Positions 1 through 7,819 of a stretch of DNA of 17,100 nucleotides are shown in pieces. Below the pieces are notes generated by a model, which saw only the letters and a program-made list of their open reading frames with translations, ran no database searches and had not been told where the DNA came from. A program made the position numbers and the translations under genes. The first letter of the stretch is position 1. Each line of letters starts with the position of its first letter. The DNA comes from Gammaproteobacteria bacterium UBA2955. GTDB lineage: Bacteria > Pseudomonadota > Gammaproteobacteria > Pseudomonadales > Azotimanducaceae. The DNA lies in NCBI GenBank assembly GCA_002348825.1, contig DEBN01000141.1, forward strand, positions 1 through 17,100, in the 5' to 3' direction.

Positions 1-708
1 TTCAAGGTCGATCAGGGCCTACATATTGCCAGAGAGCTACTTTTAGATATCGCTGCCTTAGGCGTGCCTCTTGCCACCGAAGCATTGGACCCGATTACGC
101 CACAATACCTGCAAGAGTTGTTTTCCTGGAGCGCTATCGGTGCCCGCACTACGGAATCACAGACCCACCGCGAGATGGCTTCGGGCTTGAGCTGCGCTGT
201 GGGCTTCAAAAACGGTACCGACGGTTCACTGGATGTCGCCATTAACGCTTTGCAATCCGTAGCTCAGCCCCATCGATTCTTGGGCATTAGCGCTACCGGT
301 CAAGTAAGCGTGGTGCATACACGTGGTAACGCTTTCGCCCACATCGTTTTGCGAGGCGGTTCGCATGGTCCGAACTATGACGTTAGCGACATCGAACAAT
401 GCAGAGGCAGACTGGAATCGATTGGCCTCAATCCCTCAATCATGGTGGATTGCTCGCATGCAAACTCGAATAAGGATCACAGAAACCAGCAGGCCGTCTT
501 GAACTGCGTAGGCGCACAGATCGCGGATGGCAACGACGACATCACAGGCGTGATGATTGAAAGCCATTTGCGTCCAGGTAATCAAAGCATGGTCGCAACA
601 GATTCTCTTGAGTATGGCGTATCAATTACCGATGCGTGTGTGGGCTGGGCAGAAACCGAGGCCATGCTGCATGATCTGCACCGGCACCTAGAAAGACGCT
701 TCGATTAA
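1..708 (+). CDS. aroF: 3-deoxy-7-phosphoheptulonate synthase, AroF-like (5' end outside window)
   Basis: Condenses phosphoenolpyruvate with erythrose 4-phosphate to DAHP, the first step of the shikimate pathway, in the cytoplasm. The reading frame is open from base 1, so the first ATG (base 64) is internal; 235 residues are visible of the roughly 350 usual for the class I enzyme. Visible hallmarks are GARTTESQTHREMASGLS, the GFKNGTDGS loop, HIVLRGG and SITDAC. The metal ligands known from the E. coli family (His268, Glu302, Asp326) correspond to His153, Glu187 and Asp211 of the fragment, with exactly conserved spacing; the Cys ligand lies upstream of the window. GVPLATEALDP and CSHANSNKDHR resemble the tyrosine-sensitive AroF more than AroG or AroH, so the AroF label is by similarity. 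The N-terminal feedback region is not visible, so effector specificity cannot be judged. It converges on nfuA with a 20-bp gap and no evident terminator hairpin. Confidence 0.95.
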   Translation, partial: FKVDQGLHIARELLLDIAALGVPLATEALDPITPQYLQELFSWSAIGARTTESQTHREMASGLSCAVGFKNGTDGSLDVAINALQSVAQPHRFLGISATGQVSVVHTRGNAFAHIVLRGGSHGPNYDVSDIEQCRGRLESIGLNPSIMVDCSHANSNKDHRNQQAVLNCVGAQIADGNDDITGVMIESHLRPGNQSMVATDSLEYGVSITDACVGWAETEAMLHDLHRHLERRFD

Positions 709-728
709 GCTTTTTCTTTAGTCGTGGC

Positions 729-1310
729 TCAGCTGAAGTACGCGTTTTCCGTATACGAATGGTCGGTATGGTCAATCACACCGGTAAGGTCGGGAACCTG
801 TTCCAACAGCGTGCCTTCGACGCTGCTCTTTAGCGTTATATCGACTGCAGAACAACCCTGACAGCCGCCGCCGAACTGCAACACCGCGCGGTTTTCTGTG
901 GTGATTTCAACCAGCGATACCACACCCCCATGCGCCGCCAAACCGGGGTTAATTTCATTGTAAAGCACGTAGTTAACACGATCTTCTATGGGTGCATCCG
1001 GACCCACTTTTGGTACCCGCGCGTTCGGTGCTTTGATCGTCAACTGACCACCCATCTGGTCCTCCTGATAGTCGACCTCGGCGTCCTCTAGATACGGCTC
1101 ACTGCGACCCTCGAACCAGGCTCTAAAGCCTTCGTATTCGACAGCAATGTCCCCTTCCTGCTCTTCACCTGGACGGCAGTAGGCGATACAAGTCTCAGCT
1201 TGCGGCGTGCCCGGCTGGGCTACAAATATGCGGATTGAGACATCAGCTTCGTCTTGCTTAGCCAAAAGTCCTTGCAGATAAATCTGGGCACTGGATGAAA
1301 TATCGATCAT
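729..1310 (-). CDS. nfuA: Fe-S biogenesis/delivery protein NfuA
   Basis: Scaffold or carrier that binds a [4Fe-4S] cluster at the dimer interface and delivers it to apo-enzymes, especially under oxidative stress or iron limitation. The product is 193 residues (E. coli 191). The N-terminal half is the degenerate A-type-like domain ([12 protein letters not shown] onward); the C-terminal half is the Nfu domain with [10 protein letters not shown], giving Cys150 and Cys153, the cluster ligands known for the family. [10 protein letters not shown] and LTIKAPNA are typical. The frame stays open upstream to base 1427, but I chose the ATG at 1308-1310: it matches the family N-terminus, and a consensus TATAAT with an IscR-like site lies just upstream, inside the longer version. 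The ribosome binding site is weak. The gene is divergent from metH. IscR control is an inference from the site at 1370-1394. Confidence 0.95.
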   Translation of the reverse strand: MIDISSSAQIYLQGLLAKQDEADVSIRIFVAQPGTPQAETCIAYCRPGEEQEGDIAVEYEGFRAWFEGRSEPYLEDAEVDYQEDQMGGQLTIKAPNARVPKVGPDAPIEDRVNYVLYNEINPGLAAHGGVVSLVEITTENRAVLQFGGGCQGCSAVDITLKSSVEGTLLEQVPDLTGVIDHTDHSYTENAYFS

Positions 1311-1364
1311 GGTTGTTGCATTCGCTCTGATAAATAGGTCGCACATGCTGTTTCGGTCGCGATC

Positions 1365-1370
1365 ATTATA
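1365..1370 (-). promoter_or_regulatory. -10 box of the nfuA promoter
   Basis: Read on the minus strand this is a perfect TATAAT. Transcription would start near base 1358, leaving a leader of about 48 nt before the nfuA ATG at 1310. No good -35 hexamer is found at 16-18 nt spacing, which fits a regulated or activator-dependent promoter. The region where a -35 would lie is occupied by the IscR-like palindrome. Confidence 0.5.
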
Positions 1371-1394
1371 TACCTGAGCCGGTTGATCAGATAG
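1370..1394. promoter_or_regulatory. Candidate IscR type 1 operator upstream of nfuA
   Basis: The plus strand reads ATACCTGA, nine bases, then TCAGATAG. The published E. coli type 1 consensus has half-sites ATASYYGA and TCRRSTAT separated by nine bases. The left half matches at all eight positions, the right half at six of eight, and the spacing is exact; the inner spacer bases fit poorly. The site overlaps the -35 region of the nfuA promoter, where apo- or holo-IscR could control it. NfuA belongs to the IscR regulon in several gammaproteobacteria. Binding itself is inferred from the pattern only. Confidence 0.45.
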
Positions 1395-1440
1395 GTCACT
1401 ATTAGTTTCGCTCAAACAAGCATCCAAGTACTTCAGTTGT

Positions 1441-1467
1441 TCACCGGCCCGACCTTGGCTAGGGTGA
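1441..1467 (+). other. Hairpin in the metH upstream region
   Basis: TCACC (1441-1445) pairs with GGTGA (1463-1467), and inside it GGCC (1446-1449) pairs with GGCT (1457-1460) including one G-T pair, leaving a two-base bulge and a seven-base loop. It lies 27 bp before the metH ATG and is not followed by a T run, so it does not look like a terminator. It could be a leader structure or chance. It does not match SAH, SAM or cobalamin riboswitches as I know them. Confidence 0.25.
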
Positions 1468-1494
1468 CCGATTAGTAACTATCTGAGTTTCCCT

Positions 1495-4400
1495 ATGGCC
1501 ATCGCTAAGGCCGCTGCGAATCAGCGCACAGACCCTTCGACTTCAACAACAGCCCTGCTGCAGAGTCTTATCCGGCAGCGTATCCTTCTACTGGACGGCG
1601 CTTACGGAACAGCCTTCCAGGGTTACAAACTTGAAGAGTCGGAATACCGCGGCCAGCGCTTCGCCGACCACCATCTGCCGCTGCAGGGTAATCACGACAT
1701 TCTCTGTCTAACCCGTCCCAATATTGTTGAAGAGGTGCATCGCAGCTATCTGGAAGCCGGTAGCGACATCATCTGCACGAATACGTTTAACGCAACAACC
1801 GTCGCCCAGGCGGATTTCGGCACCGAGAATATATGTTACGAAATGAACCATGCGGCAGCGCAGATCGCTAAAAGTAGCGCTATGCATTACCACACAGACG
1901 ATAAACCTCGTTTTGTCGCTGGCAGTATTGGCCCAACCAACCGCACCGCCAGCCTCTCTCCAGATGTGAATCAGCCGGGATTTCGAAACATTTGCTTTGA
2001 CGAGTTGGTGGACACTTACACCGAAGCTATGCGTGGGCTAGCTGCTGGCGGTGCCGATATTTTTTTAATCGAAACAGTATTCGATACGCTCAACGCTAAG
2101 GCGGCCATCTACGCGGCAAATCTAGTGAACGCTGAGCTTCGAGAGGCATTACCTCTTATCGTCTCTGGAACCATTACAGACGCCAGCGGCCGCACTTTGT
2201 CAGGCCAGACCTGCGAAGCATTTCTCTACTCGATCGAGCACGCCAAACCACTTGCTGTAGGTCTGAATTGCGCACTCGGTGCCGAGCAACTGCGGCCCTA
2301 TGTCGCCGAGCTGTCCAAGCTCTGCTCCGGCGCAGTAAGCGTGCATCCTAACGCCGGGTTACCCGACGCCTTTGGTGAGTACACGCAAACCGCGGAACAA
2401 ATGGCGGATATCGTCAGAGAGTACGCCGAATCGGGCTGGTTGAATATTATTGGCGGCTGCTGCGGAACGACACCGCAACACATCAGCGCCATCGCCGAAG
2501 TGGTCGCTGACTTTGCTCCAAGGGAATACTCGGGACCCGAGAGCACACAAGCCGGTGATGTAATGAAATTGTCTGGGCTGGAGCCACTCAAATTGCGCCC
2601 TGACAGCCTGTTCGTCAACGTTGGAGAGCGCACCAATGTAACAGGCTCAGCCCGTTTCGCACGCCTGATACGCGAAAACAAATACGATGAAGCGCTGAAG
2701 GTCGCGCGCCAACAGGTTGAAAACGGCGCGCAGATCATAGACATCAACATGGACGAGGGCATGTTGGACGGCGAACAAGCCATGGTGCATTTCCTCAACC
2801 TGATCGCCGCAGAGCCTGATATTTCGCGCGTACCTATCATGCTCGATTCCAGCAAATGGGAAATCATCGAAGCTGGGCTAAAATGTGTTCAGGGCAAGGC
2901 GATCGTCAACTCGATCAGCCTCAAAGAAGGCGAACAGGCCTTCATTACTGCTGCCGCGAAATGTCTGGAATACGGAGCCGCGATGGTCGTAATGGCGTTC
3001 GACGAAAAGGGCCAAGCAGATTCTCAGGCACGTAAGATAGAGGTCTGCGAACGCAGCTATCGTATCCTTACCGAGCACGTAGGCGTGCCACCCAAAGACA
3101 TTATTTTCGATGCCAACATTTTCGCCATTGGTACAGGTATCGATGAACATCGCAACTACGCCGTAGATTTCATCGAGGCGGTACGCTGGATACACCAAAA
3201 CTTGCCGGGTGCCAGCACTTCCGGCGGCCTGAGCAATGTCTCTTTCGCTTTTCGCGGCAACAATCTGGTGCGCGAGGCCATACATACGGTATTCCTTTAC
3301 CACGCCGTTCAAGCAGGGTTGACTATGGGCATCGTCAACGCAGGGCAACTGGGCATTTACGAAGAACTACCAACGGCCTTGCGCGATGCGGTCGAAGATC
3401 TTGTGTTGAATCGACGCGAGGACGCCACGGAGCGTTTGTTAGAGATCGCGCAAGAGTTGGCCGATACCGCTGACAACAAAACCGGCGAGCAACCACAAGA
3501 AGCCTGGCGGGAGCTCGATGTCCACGGACGCTTAGGCCACGCCTTAGTGAAAGGAATTGCCGACTTTATTGTCGCCGATACCGAAGAAGCACGCCAACAG
3601 GCCGAACATCCGCTGGAAGTGATCGAGGGGCCACTAATGGATGGCATGGGCGTGGTAGGTGACTTGTTTGGAAGCGGCAAAATGTTCTTACCCCAGGTCG
3701 TAAAAAGCGCACGCGTAATGAAACAAGCTGTAGGCCACTTAGTGCCCTTCATCGAGGAAGAAAAGCTGCGCAACCCAGATCGCGAGAGATCGGCAAAGGG
3801 CAAAATCGTTCTGGCCACGGTAAAGGGTGACGTACACGACATCGGTAAAAATATCGTTGGCGTGGTTTTGCAATGCAATAACTATGAGGTGATCGATCTT
3901 GGGGTTATGGTCCCGGCCGATAAAATCATTCAAACCGCAGTGGACTGCGATGCGAATGTGATCGGCCTTTCTGGCCTCATAACGCCCTCACTCGACGAGA
4001 TGGTGCATATCGCGAAGGAAATGCAGCGCCGTAGCCTGAAAATTCCACTGCTGATCGGCGGTGCCACAACGAGTAAAGCGCATACCGCGGCTAAGATAGC
4101 CCCGGAGTATCAGAATCGGGCAACGGTCTATGTCTCCGATGCGTCGCGCGCGGTCAACGTCGCGGCGAGTCTGCTGGCTGATAACAAGCACTACGAAAAC
4201 TACGCTAAAGAGATTCGTGAAGAGTATGCGTTGATTCGTACTCGCGTTGATGCTCGGCGTGAAAAACGTGCCTTCCTCGCTTTAAGCGATGCCCGAGCTA
4301 ATGCAGCAGCACTCGACTGGTCAGACTATCGGCCTCCCGTACCCGCAGAAATCGGCGTGTGCGAAATCGCGCCCAGTCTCACAGAACTCACGCCGTATAT

Positions 4401-5238
4401 TGACTGGACGCCATTCTTCATGACCTGGGAACTGGCCGGGCGTTATCCCGCGATTCTTGATGACGAGGTTGTCGGCGAGGCAGCTACGCAGCTGTTTGCC
4501 GATGCTAAATCACGTCTGCAGTGGCTCATCGATGATGGACGATTAACCGCTGCTGGAGTGTACGGTTTTTGGCCCGCCAATCGCAGCGGCACCGACGACA
4601 TCACACTATTTACTGATGAGTCACGTCTACAGCCCCTCACGCAATTGCACCACTTGCGCCAGCAAGCACCCAAGCCCGACGACCTTAGCCCCAACTATTG
4701 TCTTGCTGATTTTATAGCGCCCGAAGGAACCCCAGACTATGTCGGCGGATTTGCGGTTACCGCCGGCAGAAATATAGAGACGGTTCTTGCAGAATTCGCG
4801 GACGACGACTACGCGCAGATCATGATCAAGGCGCTTGCAGACCGGTTGGCTGAGGCTTTCGCGGAGTACTTACACGAGCAGGTAAGGCAGCACTTTTGGG
4901 GCTACGCAAAGTCAGAGAATCTCGATTCCGAAGCTCTGATCAAAGAGCGTTACAAAGGCATACGCCCTGCGCCGGGCTATCCAGCTTGTCCTGAGCACAG
5001 CGAGAAAGAAACTCTGTTTCGATTACTCGAAGCAACCGCGAGAACAGGTATCGCTCTGACCGAAAGTTATGCCATGACGCCAGCCGCAGCAGTAAGTGGT
5101 TGGTACTTTTCGCACCCAGAAAGCCGCTATTTTGGCATTGGAAAAATCGACGAGGATCAACTGGAGAGTTATGCAGAACGCAAACAACTGCCGCTAGACG
5201 AAGCGAGACGACTGTTGTCACCAAGCCTTGCAGATTAG
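1495..5238 (+). CDS. metH: Cobalamin-dependent methionine synthase MetH
   Basis: Transfers a methyl group from 5-methyltetrahydrofolate through methylcobalamin to homocysteine, giving methionine and tetrahydrofolate, in the cytoplasm. The product is 1247 residues (E. coli 1227) with all four modules intact. The homocysteine domain (about 20-340) has zinc ligands Cys259, Cys322 and Cys323 in GLNCALG and GGCCGT. The pterin domain (about 365-630) starts with [16 protein letters not shown]. The cobalamin domain (about 670-910) carries DVHDIGKN, whose His781 is the lower axial cobalt ligand. The AdoMet reactivation domain (about 925-1247) has [12 protein letters not shown] at 1157-1168. Relative to E. 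coli there are about 12 extra N-terminal residues and about ten more in the linker before the cobalamin domain. The ribosome binding site is weak (GAG about 7 nt before ATG). No cobalamin riboswitch box is visible in the 184-bp upstream region. Confidence 0.98.
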   Translation: MAIAKAAANQRTDPSTSTTALLQSLIRQRILLLDGAYGTAFQGYKLEESEYRGQRFADHHLPLQGNHDILCLTRPNIVEEVHRSYLEAGSDIICTNTFNATTVAQADFGTENICYEMNHAAAQIAKSSAMHYHTDDKPRFVAGSIGPTNRTASLSPDVNQPGFRNICFDELVDTYTEAMRGLAAGGADIFLIETVFDTLNAKAAIYAANLVNAELREALPLIVSGTITDASGRTLSGQTCEAFLYSIEHAKPLAVGLNCALGAEQLRPYVAELSKLCSGAVSVHPNAGLPDAFGEYTQTAEQMADIVREYAESGWLNIIGGCCGTTPQHISAIAEVVADFAPREYSGPESTQAGDVMKLSGLEPLKLRPDSLFVNVGERTNVTGSARFARLIRENKYDEALKVARQQVENGAQIIDINMDEGMLDGEQAMVHFLNLIAAEPDISRVPIMLDSSKWEIIEAGLKCVQGKAIVNSISLKEGEQAFITAAAKCLEYGAAMVVMAFDEKGQADSQARKIEVCERSYRILTEHVGVPPKDIIFDANIFAIGTGIDEHRNYAVDFIEAVRWIHQNLPGASTSGGLSNVSFAFRGNNLVREAIHTVFLYHAVQAGLTMGIVNAGQLGIYEELPTALRDAVEDLVLNRREDATERLLEIAQELADTADNKTGEQPQEAWRELDVHGRLGHALVKGIADFIVADTEEARQQAEHPLEVIEGPLMDGMGVVGDLFGSGKMFLPQVVKSARVMKQAVGHLVPFIEEEKLRNPDRERSAKGKIVLATVKGDVHDIGKNIVGVVLQCNNYEVIDLGVMVPADKIIQTAVDCDANVIGLSGLITPSLDEMVHIAKEMQRRSLKIPLLIGGATTSKAHTAAKIAPEYQNRATVYVSDASRAVNVAASLLADNKHYENYAKEIREEYALIRTRVDARREKRAFLALSDARANAAALDWSDYRPPVPAEIGVCEIAPSLTELTPYIDWTPFFMTWELAGRYPAILDDEVVGEAATQLFADAKSRLQWLIDDGRLTAAGVYGFWPANRSGTDDITLFTDESRLQPLTQLHHLRQQAPKPDDLSPNYCLADFIAPEGTPDYVGGFAVTAGRNIETVLAEFADDDYAQIMIKALADRLAEAFAEYLHEQVRQHFWGYAKSENLDSEALIKERYKGIRPAPGYPACPEHSEKETLFRLLEATARTGIALTESYAMTPAAAVSGWYFSHPESRYFGIGKIDEDQLESYAERKQLPLDEARRLLSPSLAD

Positions 5239-5243
5239 CTCAT

Positions 5244-5273
5244 AGCGCTGCCATCTAAATTATCGGTAGTGCT
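5244..5273 (+). terminator. Possible terminator hairpin after metH
   Basis: AGCGCTGCC (5244-5252) can pair with GGTAGTGCT (5265-5273) over nine pairs, two of them G-U, around a 12-base loop. It fills the gap between the metH stop and the stop of the converging small gene. The G-U pairs mean it folds better in the metH transcript than on the other strand. There is no T run after it, so intrinsic termination is uncertain. Confidence 0.3.
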
Positions 5274-5419
5274 TACACATCGATCGTGAAACCCGAGATC
5301 AGATGAGCCGCCATAAGCACCGCAGCGACGAAAATTACAGCGATCGCAATGGCATCGGCCTTGCTGTCGTCGTTGCTCGGCTCCTGCGCCTCTTCATTCT
5401 CTGAGGTATTTTCGCTCAT
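5273..5419 (-). CDS. Small single-span membrane protein, unknown function
   Basis: I do not recognise the family. The product is 48 residues: a hydrophilic, acidic N-terminus (MSENTSENEEAQEPSNDDSK) followed by one hydrophobic stretch at about residues 22-44 and a short tail ending GFTIDV. It would sit in the inner membrane as a single helix; the acidic residues before the helix make the topology hard to predict. The frame continues upstream to base 5482, but the ATG at 5417-5419 is the better start: it has a GGAG ribosome binding site five bases before it, and a strong promoter at 5448-5475 starts transcription just 20-odd bases upstream. The gene converges on metH (34-bp gap) and diverges from the CPA2 antiporter. 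Good translation and transcription signals suggest a real expressed microprotein. Confidence 0.6.
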   Translation of the reverse strand: MSENTSENEEAQEPSNDDSKADAIAIAVIFVAAVLMAAHLISGFTIDV

Positions 5420-5447
5420 CGTGACTCCGTAGGGACGTTCTCCGTCT

Positions 5448-5475
5448 ATTATAAGCCGACGCCCTTCGATCTCAA
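5448..5475 (-). promoter_or_regulatory. Sigma70-type promoter of the 48-residue membrane protein gene
   Basis: On the minus strand TTGAGA (5475-5470, five of six consensus bases) and TATAAT (5453-5448, perfect) are separated by 16 bp. The predicted start near 5441 gives a leader of about 22 nt containing the GGAG ribosome binding site. This is the closest match to a consensus promoter I found in the window. Confidence 0.6.
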
Positions 5476-5607
5476 CCATCAACCATCGATCTGCGGCAAC
5501 GGCGGCTACCGTAATCAGTACTCAGACCGACCGAACTAAATTCCAGCAGCGAGAATGCGCCGTCCCGCACCACGTCACAACAAACGCTGCGATGCTATGC
5601 TTTAGCT

Positions 5608-6780
5608 ATGCTAGATCCCAACCTAATTGATTCGTTTTTTCTAATATTCTGCGGCGCCGCGATCCTCGCGACGCTCGCTTTGTACACTCGCCAGCCCATG
5701 TTAATCGCTTATGTTGTGCTGGGGTGCCTGCTAGGCCCTTACGGACTGGCTCTACTAAACGATGATCAACACCTCAAAGAGATCGGTGAGATCGGTATTA
5801 TGTTTCTGCTGTTTCTCGTTGGGCTTGATTTGCAACCCAAAAAATTGCGCAACATGCTCGGCGAATCGATGCTCACAGCCTTAGGCACGACCGTGGCTTT
5901 TTTTGTTCTCGGCGCATCTACTTTTTGGCTATTCGGTTTCGCCGTCAAAGAATCAATTGTCGTTGGTATAGCTGTGACATTCTCCAGCACGATACTGGGC
6001 CTAAAACTGCTGCCTACCACGGCGCTACACCATCGGCACATTGGCGAAATCGTTATCAGTCTGCTGCTCATACAAGACCTGCTGGCCATAATCGCTATTG
6101 TTGTAATGAGCGAATTAGCTCCGGAATTAAACGGTATAATGCGCAATCTCGCTGGAATTCTGCTTGCGCTGCCGGTGCTGGGATTTTGCGGATTCGCCGG
6201 CGTACGCTATGTATTGGCGCCGTTAATAAGACGCTTTGACGCTTTTCATGAGTACATTTTTTTGGTCGCGATAGGCTGGTGTCTTGGCCTGGCAAGCTTG
6301 GCCCACGGTCTGAATCTGTCGTTCGAAATAGGCGCGTTCACCGCAGGCGTAAGCCTTGCTACCAGTCCAATCGCCACATACATCGCGGAGAATCTGCGAC
6401 CCTTACGCGACTTTTTTCTGATCCTGTTTTTCTTTTCCGTCGGCGCGGATATTAATATCGGGCTAATTGGCACCTTGTGGTTACCTATTCTGGTTCTGGG
6501 TGGCGTAGTGGTTATATCCAAGCCGTTGATTTTCAGCCTGCTATTAAAGATCCAAGGTGAGCCTGCAAATACTGCGCATGAGGTTGGGGCTAGGCTCGGC
6601 CAGGGTTCAGAGTTCGCCCTACTATTAAGCTATATCGCAATCGGGAATGCTCTTCTGAGCGATGCAGCCGCGATGGTATTGCAAACAGCCACGGTGCTGA
6701 CGATGATCATCAACAGCTATTGGGTTGTATCGCGATACCCTAGTCCAATCGCAGCTCAACCGAGCCTACGCCGAGATTAG
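5608..6780 (+). CDS. CPA2 family cation/proton antiporter, membrane domain only
   Basis: Predicted inner-membrane exchanger of K+ or Na+ for H+, related to the membrane domain of KefB/KefC/YbaL. The 390 residues contain about 12 hydrophobic spans. Family motifs are LLFLVGLDLQP near residue 67, FSSTILG at 125, LLLIQDLLAI with the conserved Gln156-Asp157 pair, GAFTAGVSLA, FFFSVGADINIG and RLGQGSEFALLL. The protein ends about ten residues after the last span, with no C-terminal RCK (TrkA-N) nucleotide-binding domain, so glutathione or NAD gating of the Kef type is not expected; shorter CPA2 proteins of this kind are known. The stop codon is intact and overlaps that of yhdH, so this is not an obvious truncation. 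No good ribosome binding site precedes the ATG. The transported ion cannot be told from sequence. Confidence 0.88.
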   Translation: MLDPNLIDSFFLIFCGAAILATLALYTRQPMLIAYVVLGCLLGPYGLALLNDDQHLKEIGEIGIMFLLFLVGLDLQPKKLRNMLGESMLTALGTTVAFFVLGASTFWLFGFAVKESIVVGIAVTFSSTILGLKLLPTTALHHRHIGEIVISLLLIQDLLAIIAIVVMSELAPELNGIMRNLAGILLALPVLGFCGFAGVRYVLAPLIRRFDAFHEYIFLVAIGWCLGLASLAHGLNLSFEIGAFTAGVSLATSPIATYIAENLRPLRDFFLILFFFSVGADINIGLIGTLWLPILVLGGVVVISKPLIFSLLLKIQGEPANTAHEVGARLGQGSEFALLLSYIAIGNALLSDAAAMVLQTATVLTMIINSYWVVSRYPSPIAAQPSLRRD

Positions 6781-7769
6781 CTGTCAACATTTAGGTCGAC
6801 AACACCACGACCGACCATCTGCCCCGCCAGTATTCGGTCTATCGCAGCGGACAGACTATCCAATGTCAGTATTTCTTCGAGATCGGATAAGTCCATTCGC
6901 CAATCTGTTGCTAACCGCGACCAGATGGCCGATTTCTCAGTTATCGGCAGTTGCACTGAATCGATACCCAGTAAATTCACATGACGCAGAATAAACGGCA
7001 GCACAGAAGCGGCGAAATTAGGGGCTGCAACCAGTCCGCACGCTGCGGCACTGCAGCCATAGCGCAAACTTTTCACTGCATTAAACAAAATGTCACCACC
7101 CACGGTGTCCACAACACCCCCCCAGCGCTCCGCCAACAAAGGCTTTTCTGCACCCTCACTCGCCTGCTCACGAGTCATAAACTCCGCCGCACCGAGAGCG
7201 CGCAAGAAGTCGTGTTTATCCGACTTGCCGGTCACGGCGACTACTTCGTAACCCAATTGCGCCAGCAACTTAACAGCCACTGAGCCCACACCCCCCGTCG
7301 CGCCGGTGACAAGCACGGGGCCGGATGCCGGGGTCATTCCGCCCAGCTCCAGTTTCTGCACGCATTCTGCAGCTGTAAAACCCGCCGTGCCAATACGCAT
7401 ACTTGCGCGCGCATCCATACCCTGCGGCATTTTTACAGCCCAACCCGCGGGCACTCGAATCCGCTTACCAAAGCCGCCAGAGGTCCCCATACCAAGGTCG
7501 AAGCCAATCACGATAACTTCATCACCTACGGCAAACTCACTGTCATCGCTTGCGAGCACTACCCCTGCCGCATCAATCCCAGGTGTATGTGGAAAGGCCC
7601 GAGTAACGCCGGGATTACCGGTAGCGGACAGGGCATCTTTATAATTCAGCGACGAGTAGTGCACATCGATAAGTAATTCACCCGCAGGTAAATCATCCTC
7701 TTCACGTTCGATAACGCTTCGCACAAATCCGCTTTCCATTTTTTCAACTTGAAACGCTCGGAACGACAT
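6777..7769 (-). CDS. acuI: YhdH/AcuI family NADPH-dependent oxidoreductase (acryloyl-CoA reductase)
   Basis: Zinc-free medium-chain dehydrogenase of the YhdH/AcuI group. Characterised members reduce acryloyl-CoA to propionyl-CoA with NADPH, which detoxifies acryloyl-CoA and serves DMSP or 3-hydroxypropionate breakdown. The 330 residues match family length. The GroES-like N-terminal half has SSLNYKDALSATG and PHTPGIDAAG; the Rossmann half has VLVTGATGGVGSVAVKLL with the nucleotide-binding glycines at about 156-162; LRHVNLLGIDSVQLP (261-275) is typical of the group. An AGAGGA ribosome binding site lies eight bases before the ATG. It follows sohB on the same strand with a 50-bp gap, so the two may be co-transcribed. 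Its TAA overlaps the TAG of the converging antiporter gene. No DMSP lyase or other acu/dmd genes are nearby, so the physiological substrate remains open. Confidence 0.9.
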   Translation of the reverse strand: MSFRAFQVEKMESGFVRSVIEREEDDLPAGELLIDVHYSSLNYKDALSATGNPGVTRAFPHTPGIDAAGVVLASDDSEFAVGDEVIVIGFDLGMGTSGGFGKRIRVPAGWAVKMPQGMDARASMRIGTAGFTAAECVQKLELGGMTPASGPVLVTGATGGVGSVAVKLLAQLGYEVVAVTGKSDKHDFLRALGAAEFMTREQASEGAEKPLLAERWGGVVDTVGGDILFNAVKSLRYGCSAAACGLVAAPNFAASVLPFILRHVNLLGIDSVQLPITEKSAIWSRLATDWRMDLSDLEEILTLDSLSAAIDRILAGQMVGRGVVDLNVDS

Positions 7770-7819
7770 ACGACTAATCCTCTTCGGTTTTGGGTGTTAC
7801 AGTGCACTCAGCTTATGCG

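Noticed and set aside
729..736. TCAGCTGA palindrome at the end of nfuA as a terminator
   Set aside because: It is an 8-bp self-complementary sequence with no loop and no adjacent T run in the right place.
1311..1427. N-terminal extension of nfuA (39 extra residues, start at 1427)
   Set aside because: The family begins at the ATG at 1310, the extension resembles nothing in NfuA, and a TATAAT plus an IscR-like site lie inside it.
1311..1494. Cobalamin, SAM or SAH riboswitch before metH
   Set aside because: I looked for the conserved cores and saw none; only a simple hairpin at 1441-1467 remains.
2298..3878. Long minus-strand open frames opposite metH (for example 2298-2867 and 3357-3878)
   Set aside because: They lie wholly inside the well-conserved metH, have Ser/Arg-rich compositions typical of antisense frames and no recognisable domain.
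5420..5482. 21-residue extension of the small membrane protein (start at 5482)
   Set aside because: A strong promoter at 5448-5475 would start transcription inside this extension, and the ATG at 5419 has its own ribosome binding site.
5473..5487. Short direct repeat CAACCAT CAACCAT upstream of the small gene
   Set aside because: Only two 7-base copies overlapping the -35 region; too short to call a functional repeat.
6981..7644. Plus-strand open frames opposite yhdH (6981-7283, 7306-7644)
   Set aside because: They are antisense to a clear conserved gene and show no family motif.
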